The notes under the pieces were generated by a model, which ran no database searches, was not told the origin of the DNA, and saw nothing but the letters and a program-made list of their open reading frames with translations. This document shows positions 44,108 to 52,868 of a DNA stretch of 64,000 nt, piece after piece. Each line of letters starts with the position of its first letter. The first letter of the stretch is position 1. Source of the DNA: Tetracentron sinense (Eukaryota > Streptophyta > Magnoliopsida > Trochodendrales > Trochodendraceae); assembly GCA_015143295.1 (NCBI GenBank), contig CM026560.1, positions 126,501 to 190,500 on the forward strand, given 5' to 3'. The translations under genes were made by a program, and so were the position numbers.

Positions 44108-44544
44108 CCCCCCACCCCCTCACTTCATTCTTAATCCATTCTCTCTCCTTTCTCTCCCTTTTCTTCTCAAAACTTCTCTTAGCGGTCGGATTCCCGAGAA
44201 CGTCGGTTGGAAGGGTCGATTCTTGGGACCCCTTTTCAAATTTCCCGGGAGGTAATATTTCTCAAAACCCAATCTTGATTTGTCTTTTCGTAATTTAAAT
44301 TAGTTGTTTTAAATTATTTGACTTCTTAGACTGCTCGCTTAGTCAAACCTCTACCCAAATCCCAGTCCAAATATAGCCTCGCCCAGTTGAATCTCTGCCC
44401 AAATCCCAGTTCAAATATAGCCTCGCCTAGTCGAACCCCTGCCCAAATCCCAGTTCAAATATAGCCCTGCCTAGTCGAACCAATGCCCAAATCCCGGTTC
44501 AAAACTAGCCTTGTCTAGTCGAACCTTTGCCCAAAAACCCTGCT

Positions 44545-44830
44545 TAAGCCTGGTTAAACCATAATTAATCTTAGTTAAGCCCCAGTTAACTCGGATTGAA
44601 CCCTAGTTAACCCTGATTAAACCCTAATTAATCTTGATAACCCTAGTTAAACCCTGATTAAACCCTAGTTAACCCTAGTTAAATCCTAGGTAAACCTCAG
44701 TTAAACCCTAGTTAAACCCTAGGTGAATCTCAGCTTAAACCATAGGTAAACCCTACCTAGACCCTACCTAAACCCCAGTTAACCCCAGTAAACCCTACCT
44801 AAACCCTAGGTAAACCCTAACTACCTAGTC
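44545..44830. repeat. Degenerate AACCCTAGTTAA tandem repeat
   Basis: About 20 irregular copies of an 11-13 bp unit (AACCCTAGTTAA, AACCCTAGGTAA). It contains CCCTA but with an AGTT spacer, so it is not a standard plant telomere repeat. It lies inside the LTR. Confidence 0.8.
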
Positions 44831-45469
44831 AAACTCTTGTCAGAGCCTCGATTCAAACCCTGTTCAGGTACCCACCTCCAGAGGCTCCTCGGCACGAGCT
44901 TAAACTGCCCCATCGCTCCTCAGTACAAGCTTAAAAGGCCACCTCGCTCCTCAAATAGGAGTAAAAACCCTCAAACCTTTCAATCACCCACAATCCAGTC
45001 TAATCAAATCAAATCAAACCATCAACTCCCATCCGGAACTACGTGCAGCTTGATTCCACTAATTGTGGATACATAGGCAACCTTGATCGGGTTCAGCTCT
45101 CCATAGGATAGAATCCCTATTCCGTTTCTACCTTGTCTATCTCAATTCATTTATTTCAGTTAATATTACATTGCTCAGCATATAGATCAAATTTCAAACT
45201 TCTTTATGGTTTCCTTATTTAATTCAGACTTAAGGAGTAGGTAACCATCTCCGGATGGGAGTTTAGGGGTGCCTAACACCTTCCCCTAACTCAAATGAAT
45301 CCCTTACCTTGACCTCTGACTTCTAGACTATGTCTTATCCAACAATTTCAGGGATCTATTTCCCTCAAAATTAGATAGGTGGCGACTCTCAACCCAATTG
45401 CAATTTATCGTTATTCCTTATCGGGATTTATCCTGATCAGGAATAGAGGGTAAAATTCAGTTACTCACA

Positions 45470-46098
45470 TACAGGATCAATTGTGATCCATCTGATAGGT
45501 AGGTTTGCCATCATTCTAGTTATTATAGTAACTCGCATTGAGCATTCTCGTAAGGTTTGTGCAGAGCAGTAAAAGATGCAATGCATACAATATATGGTAA
45601 ACAGGAACACCAAAAAAAATTGTATTCAAGGAAAAATTGAAAAAATACAAAAAGATGAAGTCAACAACAGGAACACCCAAAAATGAATTCAATGAATTTT
45701 TTTTTTGTAGTTGAAAAAAGATGAAAAGATGAAAAAGAAGTAAATTACCACTTCATAACAAAGCAAAATCTCACCACCTAAAGTCAAATTTGATACATTC
45801 CTTCCCACGAAGACAATCACTTCGTCGTTAGTAGAAATTCTTCAGATAAAAAAAAAAAAAACTAACTAATTCCACTCACAATAACAAAATAAATGGAAAT
45901 AATATAAAAAGGGATTAATAATTTCACGAGCATAAAGGACTGAACTTTGAAGAATTGAATGTGAAAATGAGAAATCGTCTGATGGAAAAAAAATATTCTT
46001 GAAATTGCAGTAACCGTAGGATTAATTTTTCCTCCCATTCTCAATTCTTAGAGGGATCTTCATCTTTTGCCTTGGCAAGGGCGGTAGTGGGCCTAGTG
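45470..46098. other. Intergenic DNA right of the Tat-type LTR
   Basis: No gene or clear repeat. A-rich runs are present. Confidence 0.45.
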
Positions 46099-46334
46099 TG
46101 TTATGTACCTGATTTGTTAGTGGCTTAGTGTTAGTTAGATTAATTGAGTCTCTTGTATTATGCAGTAAATAAAGGATATGGAGAATTTCTAACTTGACTT
46201 CTGTAGAAGTTATTAGAGGTACAGGCTTTCCCTCGAAGAAGAGCCAAAAAGAGGTTTCCGGTTCCCCTCGAAGAGAACCAAGTTCTAATAATTATCTTGA
46301 TTTATTTTTTTATATTTCAAGAAGACACGCATCA

Positions 46335-46818
46335 ATTGGTATCCTAGAGCCAGGTTACGAAGAAGGATAATAGAACGACGGAGATTGGTGAAGTGATGAC
46401 AATCCAACAAATCTTCTGTGAAATCTTTCAGATATTGAAGAGTTTGGAAGATAAGTTTGTTCAGCTTGCAGTTCGTTTCGAATCAGAAAGCTATCTTTCA
46501 CCCAATTCGAAAGCTTTATGCGTCGAAACCATTATCGGACGAGATGTATACGCATCCAAAGAAATCTGTGAGATTGGTGAGGGCGGGCTTAACCGATCGG
46601 TTCAATCGTCTAACTTTGCTCTGGAGATTGACAAGATGCTTAAACTCGAAATCTGGAATGCCGAGTTATTGATTGCAGAGGATCCATTAAAGCCATGGAT
46701 AACATTGAAGAGGAACATAAAGAACATCAAATATCTTTCTCATATGGCTGATATAAGCTTCAACCTACAATATGTATATGTGGGTGGTGGAGCACGCAGG
46801 TACGGCTCTAGAAGATGA
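46335..46818 (+). pseudogene. Internal ORF of the small retroelement, copy 1
   Basis: The frame, counted from an ATG at 46396, reads MTIQQIFCEIFQILKSLEDK, CVETIIGRDVYASKEI, GLNRSVQSSNF and DPLKPWITLKRNIKNIKYL and stops at 46818. Compared with copy 2, the upstream ATG is ACG here, so only the internal Met remains. The C-terminus also differs through a frame change. I do not recognise the family. The N-terminal heptad-like part might derive from gag. It lies between a primer binding site and the second LTR. Confidence 0.6.
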
Positions 46819-47405
46819 AGAGATGTGGGAGCTTACAACTACAATTGGGGCAAGAGCAGCAGATGGGAGGTTGAAGAAAGCTAATGTTTGGGCAAGAGCA
46901 TAAGAAGTAAATATGAGGGATTTGGGCCACATCCAAAAAAAAAGGGCATACATAGTAAATAGGTTTTGGCTACTTACGGTTTCAAGGGAAAGGGACATTA
47001 ACCTTGAGGACAAGGTTAAATCAAGGAGGAAGGAATGTTATGTACTTAACTTTATTATTATTATTTAGTTTATTGTAATCAATTAGGAGAGTGAGTTGTG
47101 TATTTAGTTGGTCCTTAGGAATAGGAAACTTACTAGTTAGTTATGGTAACTGATTTGTTAGTGGCTTAGTGGTAGTTAGATTAATTGAGGCTCTTGTATT
47201 TAAAGAAATTTATGCAGTAAATAAAGGATATGAAGAATTTCTAACTTGACTTCTGTAGAAGTTATTGGAGGTACAGGCTTTCCCTCGAAGAAGAGCCAAA
47301 AGGAGGTTTCCGGTTGCCCTCGAAGAGAACCAAGTTCTAATTATCTTAAATTATTTCTTTATATTTCAAGAAGGCACACATCAATTGGTGTCCTAGAGCC
47401 AGGTT

Positions 47406-47876
47406 ATGATGAAAGATAATAGAACGACAGAGCTTGGTGAAGAGATGACAATCCAACAAATCTTCCATGAAATCTTTCAGATATTGAAGAGTGTGGAGGA
47501 CAAGTTTGATCGGCTTGCAATTCGTTTCAAATCAGAAAGCTATCTTTCACCCAATTTGAAAGCTTTATGCGTCGAAACCATTATCAGACAAGATGTCTAT
47601 GCATCCAAAGAAATCTGTGAGATTGGTGAGGGTGGGCTTAACCGATCGGTTCAATCGTCTAACTTTGCTCCAGAGATTGAGAAGACGCTTAAACCCGAAA
47701 TCTGGAATGCCAAGTTATTGATTGCAGATGATCCATTAAAGCCATGGCTAATATTGAAGACGAACATAAAGAACATCAAATATATTCCTCATATGACTAA
47801 TATAAGCTTAACCTGTAGTATGTATATGTGGGTGGTGGAGCATGTAGGTACGACTCTAGAAGATGAAGAGATGTGA
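47406..47876 (+). CDS. Internal ORF of the small retroelement, copy 2 (156 residues, unknown)
   Basis: An intact ORF starting 7 bases after the primer-binding-like TGGTGTCCTAGAGCC region, with ATG at 47406 (MMKDNRTTELGEEMTIQQIF). It shows IFQILKSVEDKFDRLAIRF (possible coiled coil), LSPNLKALCVETIIRQDVY, KEICEIGEGGLNRSVQSSNF and DPLKPWLILKTNIKNIKYI, with a Met/Glu-rich end. About 85-90% of residues match copy 1 where both are in frame. After the ORF, broken frames give NLEDKAKLRRKE, like the LEDKV end of chromovirus polyproteins, so the element may descend from a Gypsy chromovirus. No enzymatic motif is seen. It might be a gag-derived protein as in TR-GAG elements; this is inference. Confidence 0.45.
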   Translation: MMKDNRTTELGEEMTIQQIFHEIFQILKSVEDKFDRLAIRFKSESYLSPNLKALCVETIIRQDVYASKEICEIGEGGLNRSVQSSNFAPEIEKTLKPEIWNAKLLIADDPLKPWLILKTNIKNIKYIPHMTNISLTCSMYMWVVEHVGTTLEDEEM

Positions 47877-48429
47877 GAGCTTACACCTATAGTTGGGGGA
47901 AAAGCAGCAGACGGGAGGTTGAAGAAAGCTACTGTTTGGGCAAGAACAGAAGAAATAAATATGAGGGATTTGGGCCACATCCAAAAAAAAGGGCATACAG
48001 AGTAAATAAGTTTTGGCTACTTACGGTTTCAAGGGAAAGGGACAGTAACCTTGAGGACAAGGCGAAATTAAGGAGGAAGGAATGTTTTGTACTTAACTTT
48101 ATTATTATTATTTAGTTATTGTAATCAATTAAGAGAGTGAGTTGTTTATTTAGCGGGTCCTTAGGAATAGGAAACTTACTAGTTAGTTATGGTAATTGAT
48201 TTATTAGTGGCTTAGTGGTAGTTAGATTAATCGAGTCTCTTGTATTTAAAGAAATTTATGCAGTAAATAAAGGATATGAAGAATTTCTAACTTAATTTCT
48301 GTAGAAGTTATTGGAGGTACATACTTTCCCTCGAAGAAGAGCCAAAAGAAGGTTTCTGGTTCCCCTCGAAGATATCCAAATTTTAATTATCTTGATTTAT
48401 TTCTTTATATTTCAAGAAGGCACACATCA

Positions 48430-48749
48430 TAGTGGCATTAACTCTCGACAGTTTTTTGTTAGATAAAAGAGACGGTATAGGATAAAGCGTATAAAATCAT
48501 GATAGCATTGTGGGTAGTTACGGTGAAAATACTGACAAATCCATAGATAACCACTCTAATGTAAAATAGAATAAAATATAAGTAGGGTTTTAAGGTCATA
48601 AAAATATAAAATCAATCAATGTCACCTACTCCTCTTTCTTAAAGATAATCTGGACATAAGTGATTATGTATCAAATAAGTGCTTATAATATTTCGGAACA
48701 AACGAGTCCTAACAATACATGACAGTTAAAAGGCTTATTCTAAGTGTAA
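48430..48749. other. Intergenic DNA
   Basis: No gene or repeat recognised. Confidence 0.4.
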
Positions 48750-49130
48750 ATTTTTTTTTTTGGTTCAAGGTAACAATACCACCAGGCAAAGCTACAAGTA
48801 ATAGAAGGGAAAACACACACCACTCAACACACACACACAGCCACATACAACCACTAAGCCCATGAAGAATCAACCCACAGAAACCTCAAAATGGGTACCA
48901 ACCGTTTGAGGGCCATGGAACTTTATGAGATATAGTGGGTGGTAGTAAACTACTGATGTGGGACTAAACACTTTGGTTTTTTTTTTTGGTTCAAGGTAAC
49001 AATACCACAAGGCAAAGCTACAGGCAATAGAAGGGAAAACACACACCACTCAACACACACACACAGCCACATTCAACCACTAAGCCCATGAAGAATCAAC
49101 CCACAGGAACCTCAATACTGGTACCAACCG
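48750..49130. repeat. Direct duplication of a ~155 bp block
   Basis: Copies at 48750-48904 and 48975-49130 share TTTTTTTGGTTCAAGGTAAC, GAAAACACACACCACTCAAC and CCCATGAAGAATCAACCCAC with only a few differences. They are separated by ~70 bp. The block lies just upstream of the carotenoid isomerase exon relic. Confidence 0.9.
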
Positions 49131-49298
49131 ACATCAACCCACTTTTTAATTGTAAATAACTACCCCTCTTCCCAACTTCCATGGGTTACCATCTGAAGAG
49201 CGGGACCCACTATTCCATTACGGTCCTACTTCCACCCAGTACACCTGAAATTGAATAGAACGATCATAGCCCTTTGATCTTCATCTAATTAGAAGAAA

Positions 49299-49782
49299 AT
49301 GAACGCGAAAATGCTCCTTCTCTCTCACTCATCGTCCATGGCAGAATTAGGGTTTCGCTCTCCATCTCTGGAACACAGCTTTCCATCATTTACCCACTCT
49401 AAAACCCTACAACCGAATAGTTTTAGACCTAGAAATCGGTCTGTAGATTTCAACGGTTACAAGCTTAGGAACGTGAATTTAGAGTTTTGTGAAGGGACCA
49501 GGAGGAATCGGAACTTCATTGTGAAGTTGAAATCGATGTTGAGTGTAGATTAAACGGTGGAGAGAGATGGGAGTGGAGGGGTACGTGATGAGAACTAGGA
49601 TGCAATTCTTAGCGGATCGGGAATTGGTGGACTGGTTGCAGCCTGCAGGGACGCAGTTGGCGGTGAAGGGAGCTAGGGTTTTGGTGCTAGAGAAGTATGC
49701 GATTCCTGGTGGGAGCTTCGGTATTTCCAGAGGGAGGGGTATACGTTTGATGTTGGATCATCGGTGATGTTCAGATTCAGTG
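49299..49782 (+). pseudogene. Carotenoid isomerase (CRTISO) first-exon pseudogene
   Basis: In plants CRTISO converts poly-cis carotenoids such as prolycopene to all-trans forms in plastids, using FAD. The sequence starts MNAKMLLLSHSSSMAELGFR, a Ser/Arg-rich transit-peptide-like part, and a TAA stops it after KSMLSVD (49551-49553). Further on, in shifting frames, come [14 protein letters not shown] (Rossmann dinucleotide-binding GxGxxG), [21 protein letters not shown] and, after another shift, [16 protein letters not shown], ending at AAG|GTCAGC, a possible donor site near 49782. These are the family's N-terminal landmarks in order. At least one stop and two frameshifts break it. The next exon (GNLNLITQ in the family) was not found downstream. 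It is therefore a dead fragment, not a working gene. Confidence 0.85.
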
Positions 49783-50319
49783 ATAAGGTCAGCTTTAAAC
49801 TTTTTTCTAACTATGATTGCATTTGATTTGATAGGAATTAGAAAATAAAGAAATCAATAACAGTATAAATAGAGGATATAAAACATGGAAAACTAAAGTA
49901 TGCCCATTGGCCAAATTGATTATATTCTGTAAGAAATTTGATCAAGCTAAGCACAAGAAAATTATTTCACCCTGATACTTCATTGCAGTAATTGCTACAT
50001 ATTATGCATTAATCTTATATAAATGGTGGGTTTCCCAATTGCAAACTGTTCCAATCAGTTAGGCCACCCCCTTGTGTGTTGCAGAGTCGTGGAATCAGGA
50101 CTGACAGGAGGATCTTGTTCTGATCTTAGAGTTGCGCTTGGATACCTAAAAAGAACCTAAAAGAAATGTTAATGGTCAGCTGACATTTTTAGACAATGAA
50201 TGGTTACAACTGTCCAGATGATCTAAATTTGTCGCCATGCTCCATGGACCATAGGTGGTCCCAACCATTTAATGGTATATATTGACGAATCAGTGCCCAA
50301 AATTGTTTGATTTCTTGAT
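49783..50319. other. Possible relic intron and intergenic DNA after the CRTISO exon
   Basis: T-rich just after the donor-like GTCAGC. No further CRTISO exon and no other gene recognised. Confidence 0.4.
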
Positions 50320-50515
50320 AGCAGTGTTTTAAAAGACATGTGAGGCTTACGCCTCGAGGTGAGGCTCAAGGAAAACGACTTGAGGCTCAACCTTGAGGCT
50401 TAAATCTCGTTAGGTTAACACATCAAACTTTGAGACTCACATGAGGCACACGCCTTATGCTTTAAGAGCCGAAGATGTTTTATGTCTGAGGCGTGTGTCT
50501 CATAATTTAATTAAA
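50320..50515. repeat. Unclassified GAGGCTCA/TGAGGC-rich repeat
   Basis: A cluster of GTGAGGCTTACGCCTCGAGG, GAGGCTCAAGG and CACACGCCTTATGC words starting TTTTAAAAGACATG. It resembles dispersed short repeats of plant genomes. No ends or target duplication resolved. Confidence 0.35.
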
Positions 50516-51905
50516 AAAAATAGGGTTCTATGATGCAGGATAATGCAATAAACCTAGGATGAGATGATTGAGAGATCAAAATTGAATTGCGGTAATAAGG
50601 AAAATCATAAAATTATTTAGGATTCTACAATTACATTAAAGAAAGCCCAAAAGGGAATTAGTAATACCCTATTTCAAACCACAATCCCGCTATAATGAAT
50701 ATTCAAGTCTGAATCGGGTGATCGTAATGGAAGTGGGAACTTCCATTAGCTTAGGGATTTAAACCAATAGACAATTGAATTTTCTTGTCAATCGAGGATT
50801 TCAAGAACAAGCTCAGGTTCAACAATTATTAAGGATGGTAACATGCATGTACTTAGGGTTTCAATATTAAAGAGTCTAGGATCACAAACCAACAACAATA
50901 AATAGGGGAAATCACAAAATATAGGTTAGGGTTTTAGGGATTTTTGCTGTTTTGGGTTTAGGAGAACATGGGAGAAATGTAGCTGCAATGAGGATGGGTT
51001 TGGAGGGCTGTAACAGCAATAGGGGAAGGTTGTTGGGGTGCTACAGCAGACACAAGGGGCTGTAAAAGCAAGGGACAGGGGCTGGAACAGGTACAGCAGA
51101 GCTGGGAGAGGGCTGGTATGGTAGCTGGAGCTTGCAGCAGGGCTGGAGAGGATTGGGGGAAGTCTGGACAGCAGTGGGATTGCTGTAGGAAGGGCTGCAG
51201 TGACACTAGGACAGTTTGCGGGGCTGTAGGAATACTGTTGCAGCTATGGGGGAAGGTTAAGAAAGCTGTAACAGTCAAAGAGGGGCTGTAGGATGACTAG
51301 GACAGCAATAGGGGGCTGTGAGAAGGCTGGACAGCAAGGGTGTTTGCTGTCTTGGGTTTGGTTTGGCAGGTTTTTGCAAGAAACAACAGAAAATAAAGAG
51401 ATAAGGAAAGGAGATTAGTTGTTGTGAACAGTACACATGAATAGTGATTTGAGAGAGATAGAGAAGAAGAAAATGGAGAAGATTACCTTGGAATCACTCC
51501 AAAATTGACATCACACCATTCCCATCACAGGAGATTCTAAAAGCCAAAAAACTCTCATATTTCATTTATAAAAATTCTGTAAATCTCAAATCTTGAAAGA
51601 GAGTATTTATAAACAAAAGAATAAAACCCTACTTAAAAGAAAAATATCAAACTACCCTTAATCATGTTCTCTCATAATAAACTAACTACAAGGAACAAAA
51701 CAAAATAAAACAAACTAGATAAAATAAACAACTAAATAACTAAAGGGGTGGGCCGGCCACTATGACTGCCCATGCTTATCTATGGCCTGATCTCAGCCCT
51801 CCGATCACCATCTCTAGATCCGACGATCGATCGTCCTCCAAGTTGTGATCCAATGGTGGATTTCCATCATAAACGAAATCCAACGGTTCAATGTACGCAT
51901 CATTC
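50516..51905. repeat. Unclassified LTR-like or satellite-like stretch with GGGGCTGTAACAGCA repeats
   Basis: 50940-51350 holds degenerate copies of GGGGCTGTARCAGCAR. The flanks carry ATGATGCAGGATAATGCAA and GAAGATTACCTTGGAATCAC, phrases that look retroelement-like. No coding domains. The minus-strand Pro/Ser-rich ORF is only the repeat read backwards. Confidence 0.4.
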
Positions 51906-52199
51906 TAGCCATATAACTGAGACTTGAACATTAATTTTATTACGATATACATTAGTGGTTACTTTGCAAGTGCCTCATACATTAGTGACTACTGCCTACT
52001 TTGCAATTGTTTGTTCGAATCAAAAATCCACCACATGATGATTGAAAATCATCCATCTTTGAATATATATAAGTGCCTAAAGTGGAGATTTGCTTCGGGA
52101 GCATTGTGTGACCAACACATTCTAATAAGACAAAAAATAAAATTTTTATAAGACAACAATAAGACTAGCTATGTTTAATGAAAAAAAATGGTGTGTGAC

Positions 52200-52590
52200 C
52201 AGGGAGCAACATATTCATAGGAGACGTAGCCAAAATGAGGATGATGAGATGGATGCATGGAAAAACTAGGAAATGTAAGATCATAATAAGCACATTCGAG
52301 AGAATTTGGGAATAACTCCAAGCCTCCAACATGTGATAAATAAGATAAAGTTTGTTGAGATGGTTTAAACATGTTCAATATGAGACAAATGATGACATTA
52401 GTGATGACTGATGAGTGAGTTGGTGTAATTGAGGGAAATGCCAAAAGGAGGTGGATGGAGATGGTGAGAAAAGGTTTGATAACACACTCTTTAACCGAAG
52501 ACATTGCTCATGGTAGACTAGAATGACGTGAGTCACGTGATAAGATTTGTCTTGTCGATCCCTTAATAGTTGGGATAAGGCACTGACAAC
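52200..52590 (+). pseudogene. RTE-type LINE 3' coding end, degenerate
   Basis: The plus-strand frames read MRMMRWMHGKTRKCKI, then LRWFKHVQ, then WMEMVRKGLITHSLTEDIAH, CLVDPLI and a LGIRH-like end. They follow, in order, the typical plant RTE tail (MLRWMCGKTRKDKIRNE, RLRWFGHVQRR, KKTW.E.V.KDL, DRAEWR, ADPN.LG). Several frame breaks. Confidence 0.6.
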
Positions 52591-52591
52591 A

Positions 52592-52745
52592 AATGAGTTT
52601 AGGCAGGTTTTTGGGTCTAACTCCAATCCCATGACAACATTGATCATGGTTTATGCATGTGCTTACTTGAGGTCTCTGCATCTTGGCAAGGAACTCCATA
52701 GTTTCATAATCAATAGTATAATGGGGATCAGATTTCAAGCGCTAT
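52592..52745 (+). pseudogene. PPR protein fragment
   Basis: The frame reads EFRQVFGSNSNPMTTLIMVY and then ACAYLRSLHLGKELHSFIIN. This fits one PPR L-type repeat (N-x-x-T-x-x-x-x-L-x-A-C-A-x-L-x-x-L-x-x-G-K-x-L-H). PPR proteins bind organelle RNA. Only one motif is present, so it is a scrap. Its upstream edge touches the RTE LINE tail. Confidence 0.5.
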
Positions 52746-52868
52746 GAAAATCATGTTTTCATTTTGGAACCATGGAATTGGTTCTTCCCTCTACTGATGT
52801 TAATAGCTTGCTAATAAGTGAACTTAGAGGGAGAATGCTTGTAGATAAGTGAACGTAGAGGGAGAATC

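Larger units (their letters stand above)
35485..45469 (+). mobile_element. Non-autonomous Tat-type (Ogre-like) Gypsy element with gag remnants
   Basis: The element has a truncated 5' LTR (35485-36088), PBS, a long leader, two gag scraps, extensive tandem arrays, PPT and a full 3' LTR (43447-45469). No protease, RT, RNase H or integrase was found in the roughly 7.4 kb between them, so any copying would have relied on another element's enzymes. The PBS (TGGCGACTCTGCTG) and the gag zinc-finger style place it in the Tat lineage. Confidence 0.8.
43447..45469 (+). mobile_element. 3' LTR of the Tat-type element
   Basis: 2023 bp from TGTAACCACCTCAATTTTGC to TTACTCACA. It contains U3 hairpins (43902-44087), a TATA box (44100-44107), degenerate AACCCTAGTTAA repeats (44341-44830) and a conserved 3' part shared with 35485-36088 and 16641-17160. 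Confidence 0.85.
46099..48429 (+). mobile_element. Small TRIM/TR-GAG-like retroelement with three LTRs and two internal regions
   Basis: The order is LTR1 46099-46334, internal 46335-47035, LTR2 47036-47383, internal 47384-48082, LTR3 48083-48429. LTRs start TGTTATGTAC or TGTTTTGTAC and end CACATCA (CGCATCA in LTR1). TGGTATCCTAGAGCC follows LTR1, and TGGTGTCCTAGAGCC follows LTR2, as primer binding sites. GGAGGAAGGAA precedes LTR2 and LTR3 as a PPT. The whole is flanked by TAGTG (46094-46098 and 48430-48434), a perfect 5 bp target duplication. No RT or integrase is present. LTR1 has two deletions (about 98 and 11 bp). Confidence 0.85.

Noticed and set aside
44545..44830. Interstitial telomere repeat
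   Set aside because: Units are 11-13 bp with an AGTT spacer and lie inside an LTR, unlike CCCTAAA arrays.
50958..51278. Pro/Ser/Gln-rich minus-strand ORF
   Set aside because: Reverse reading of degenerate GGGGCTGTAACAGCA repeats.
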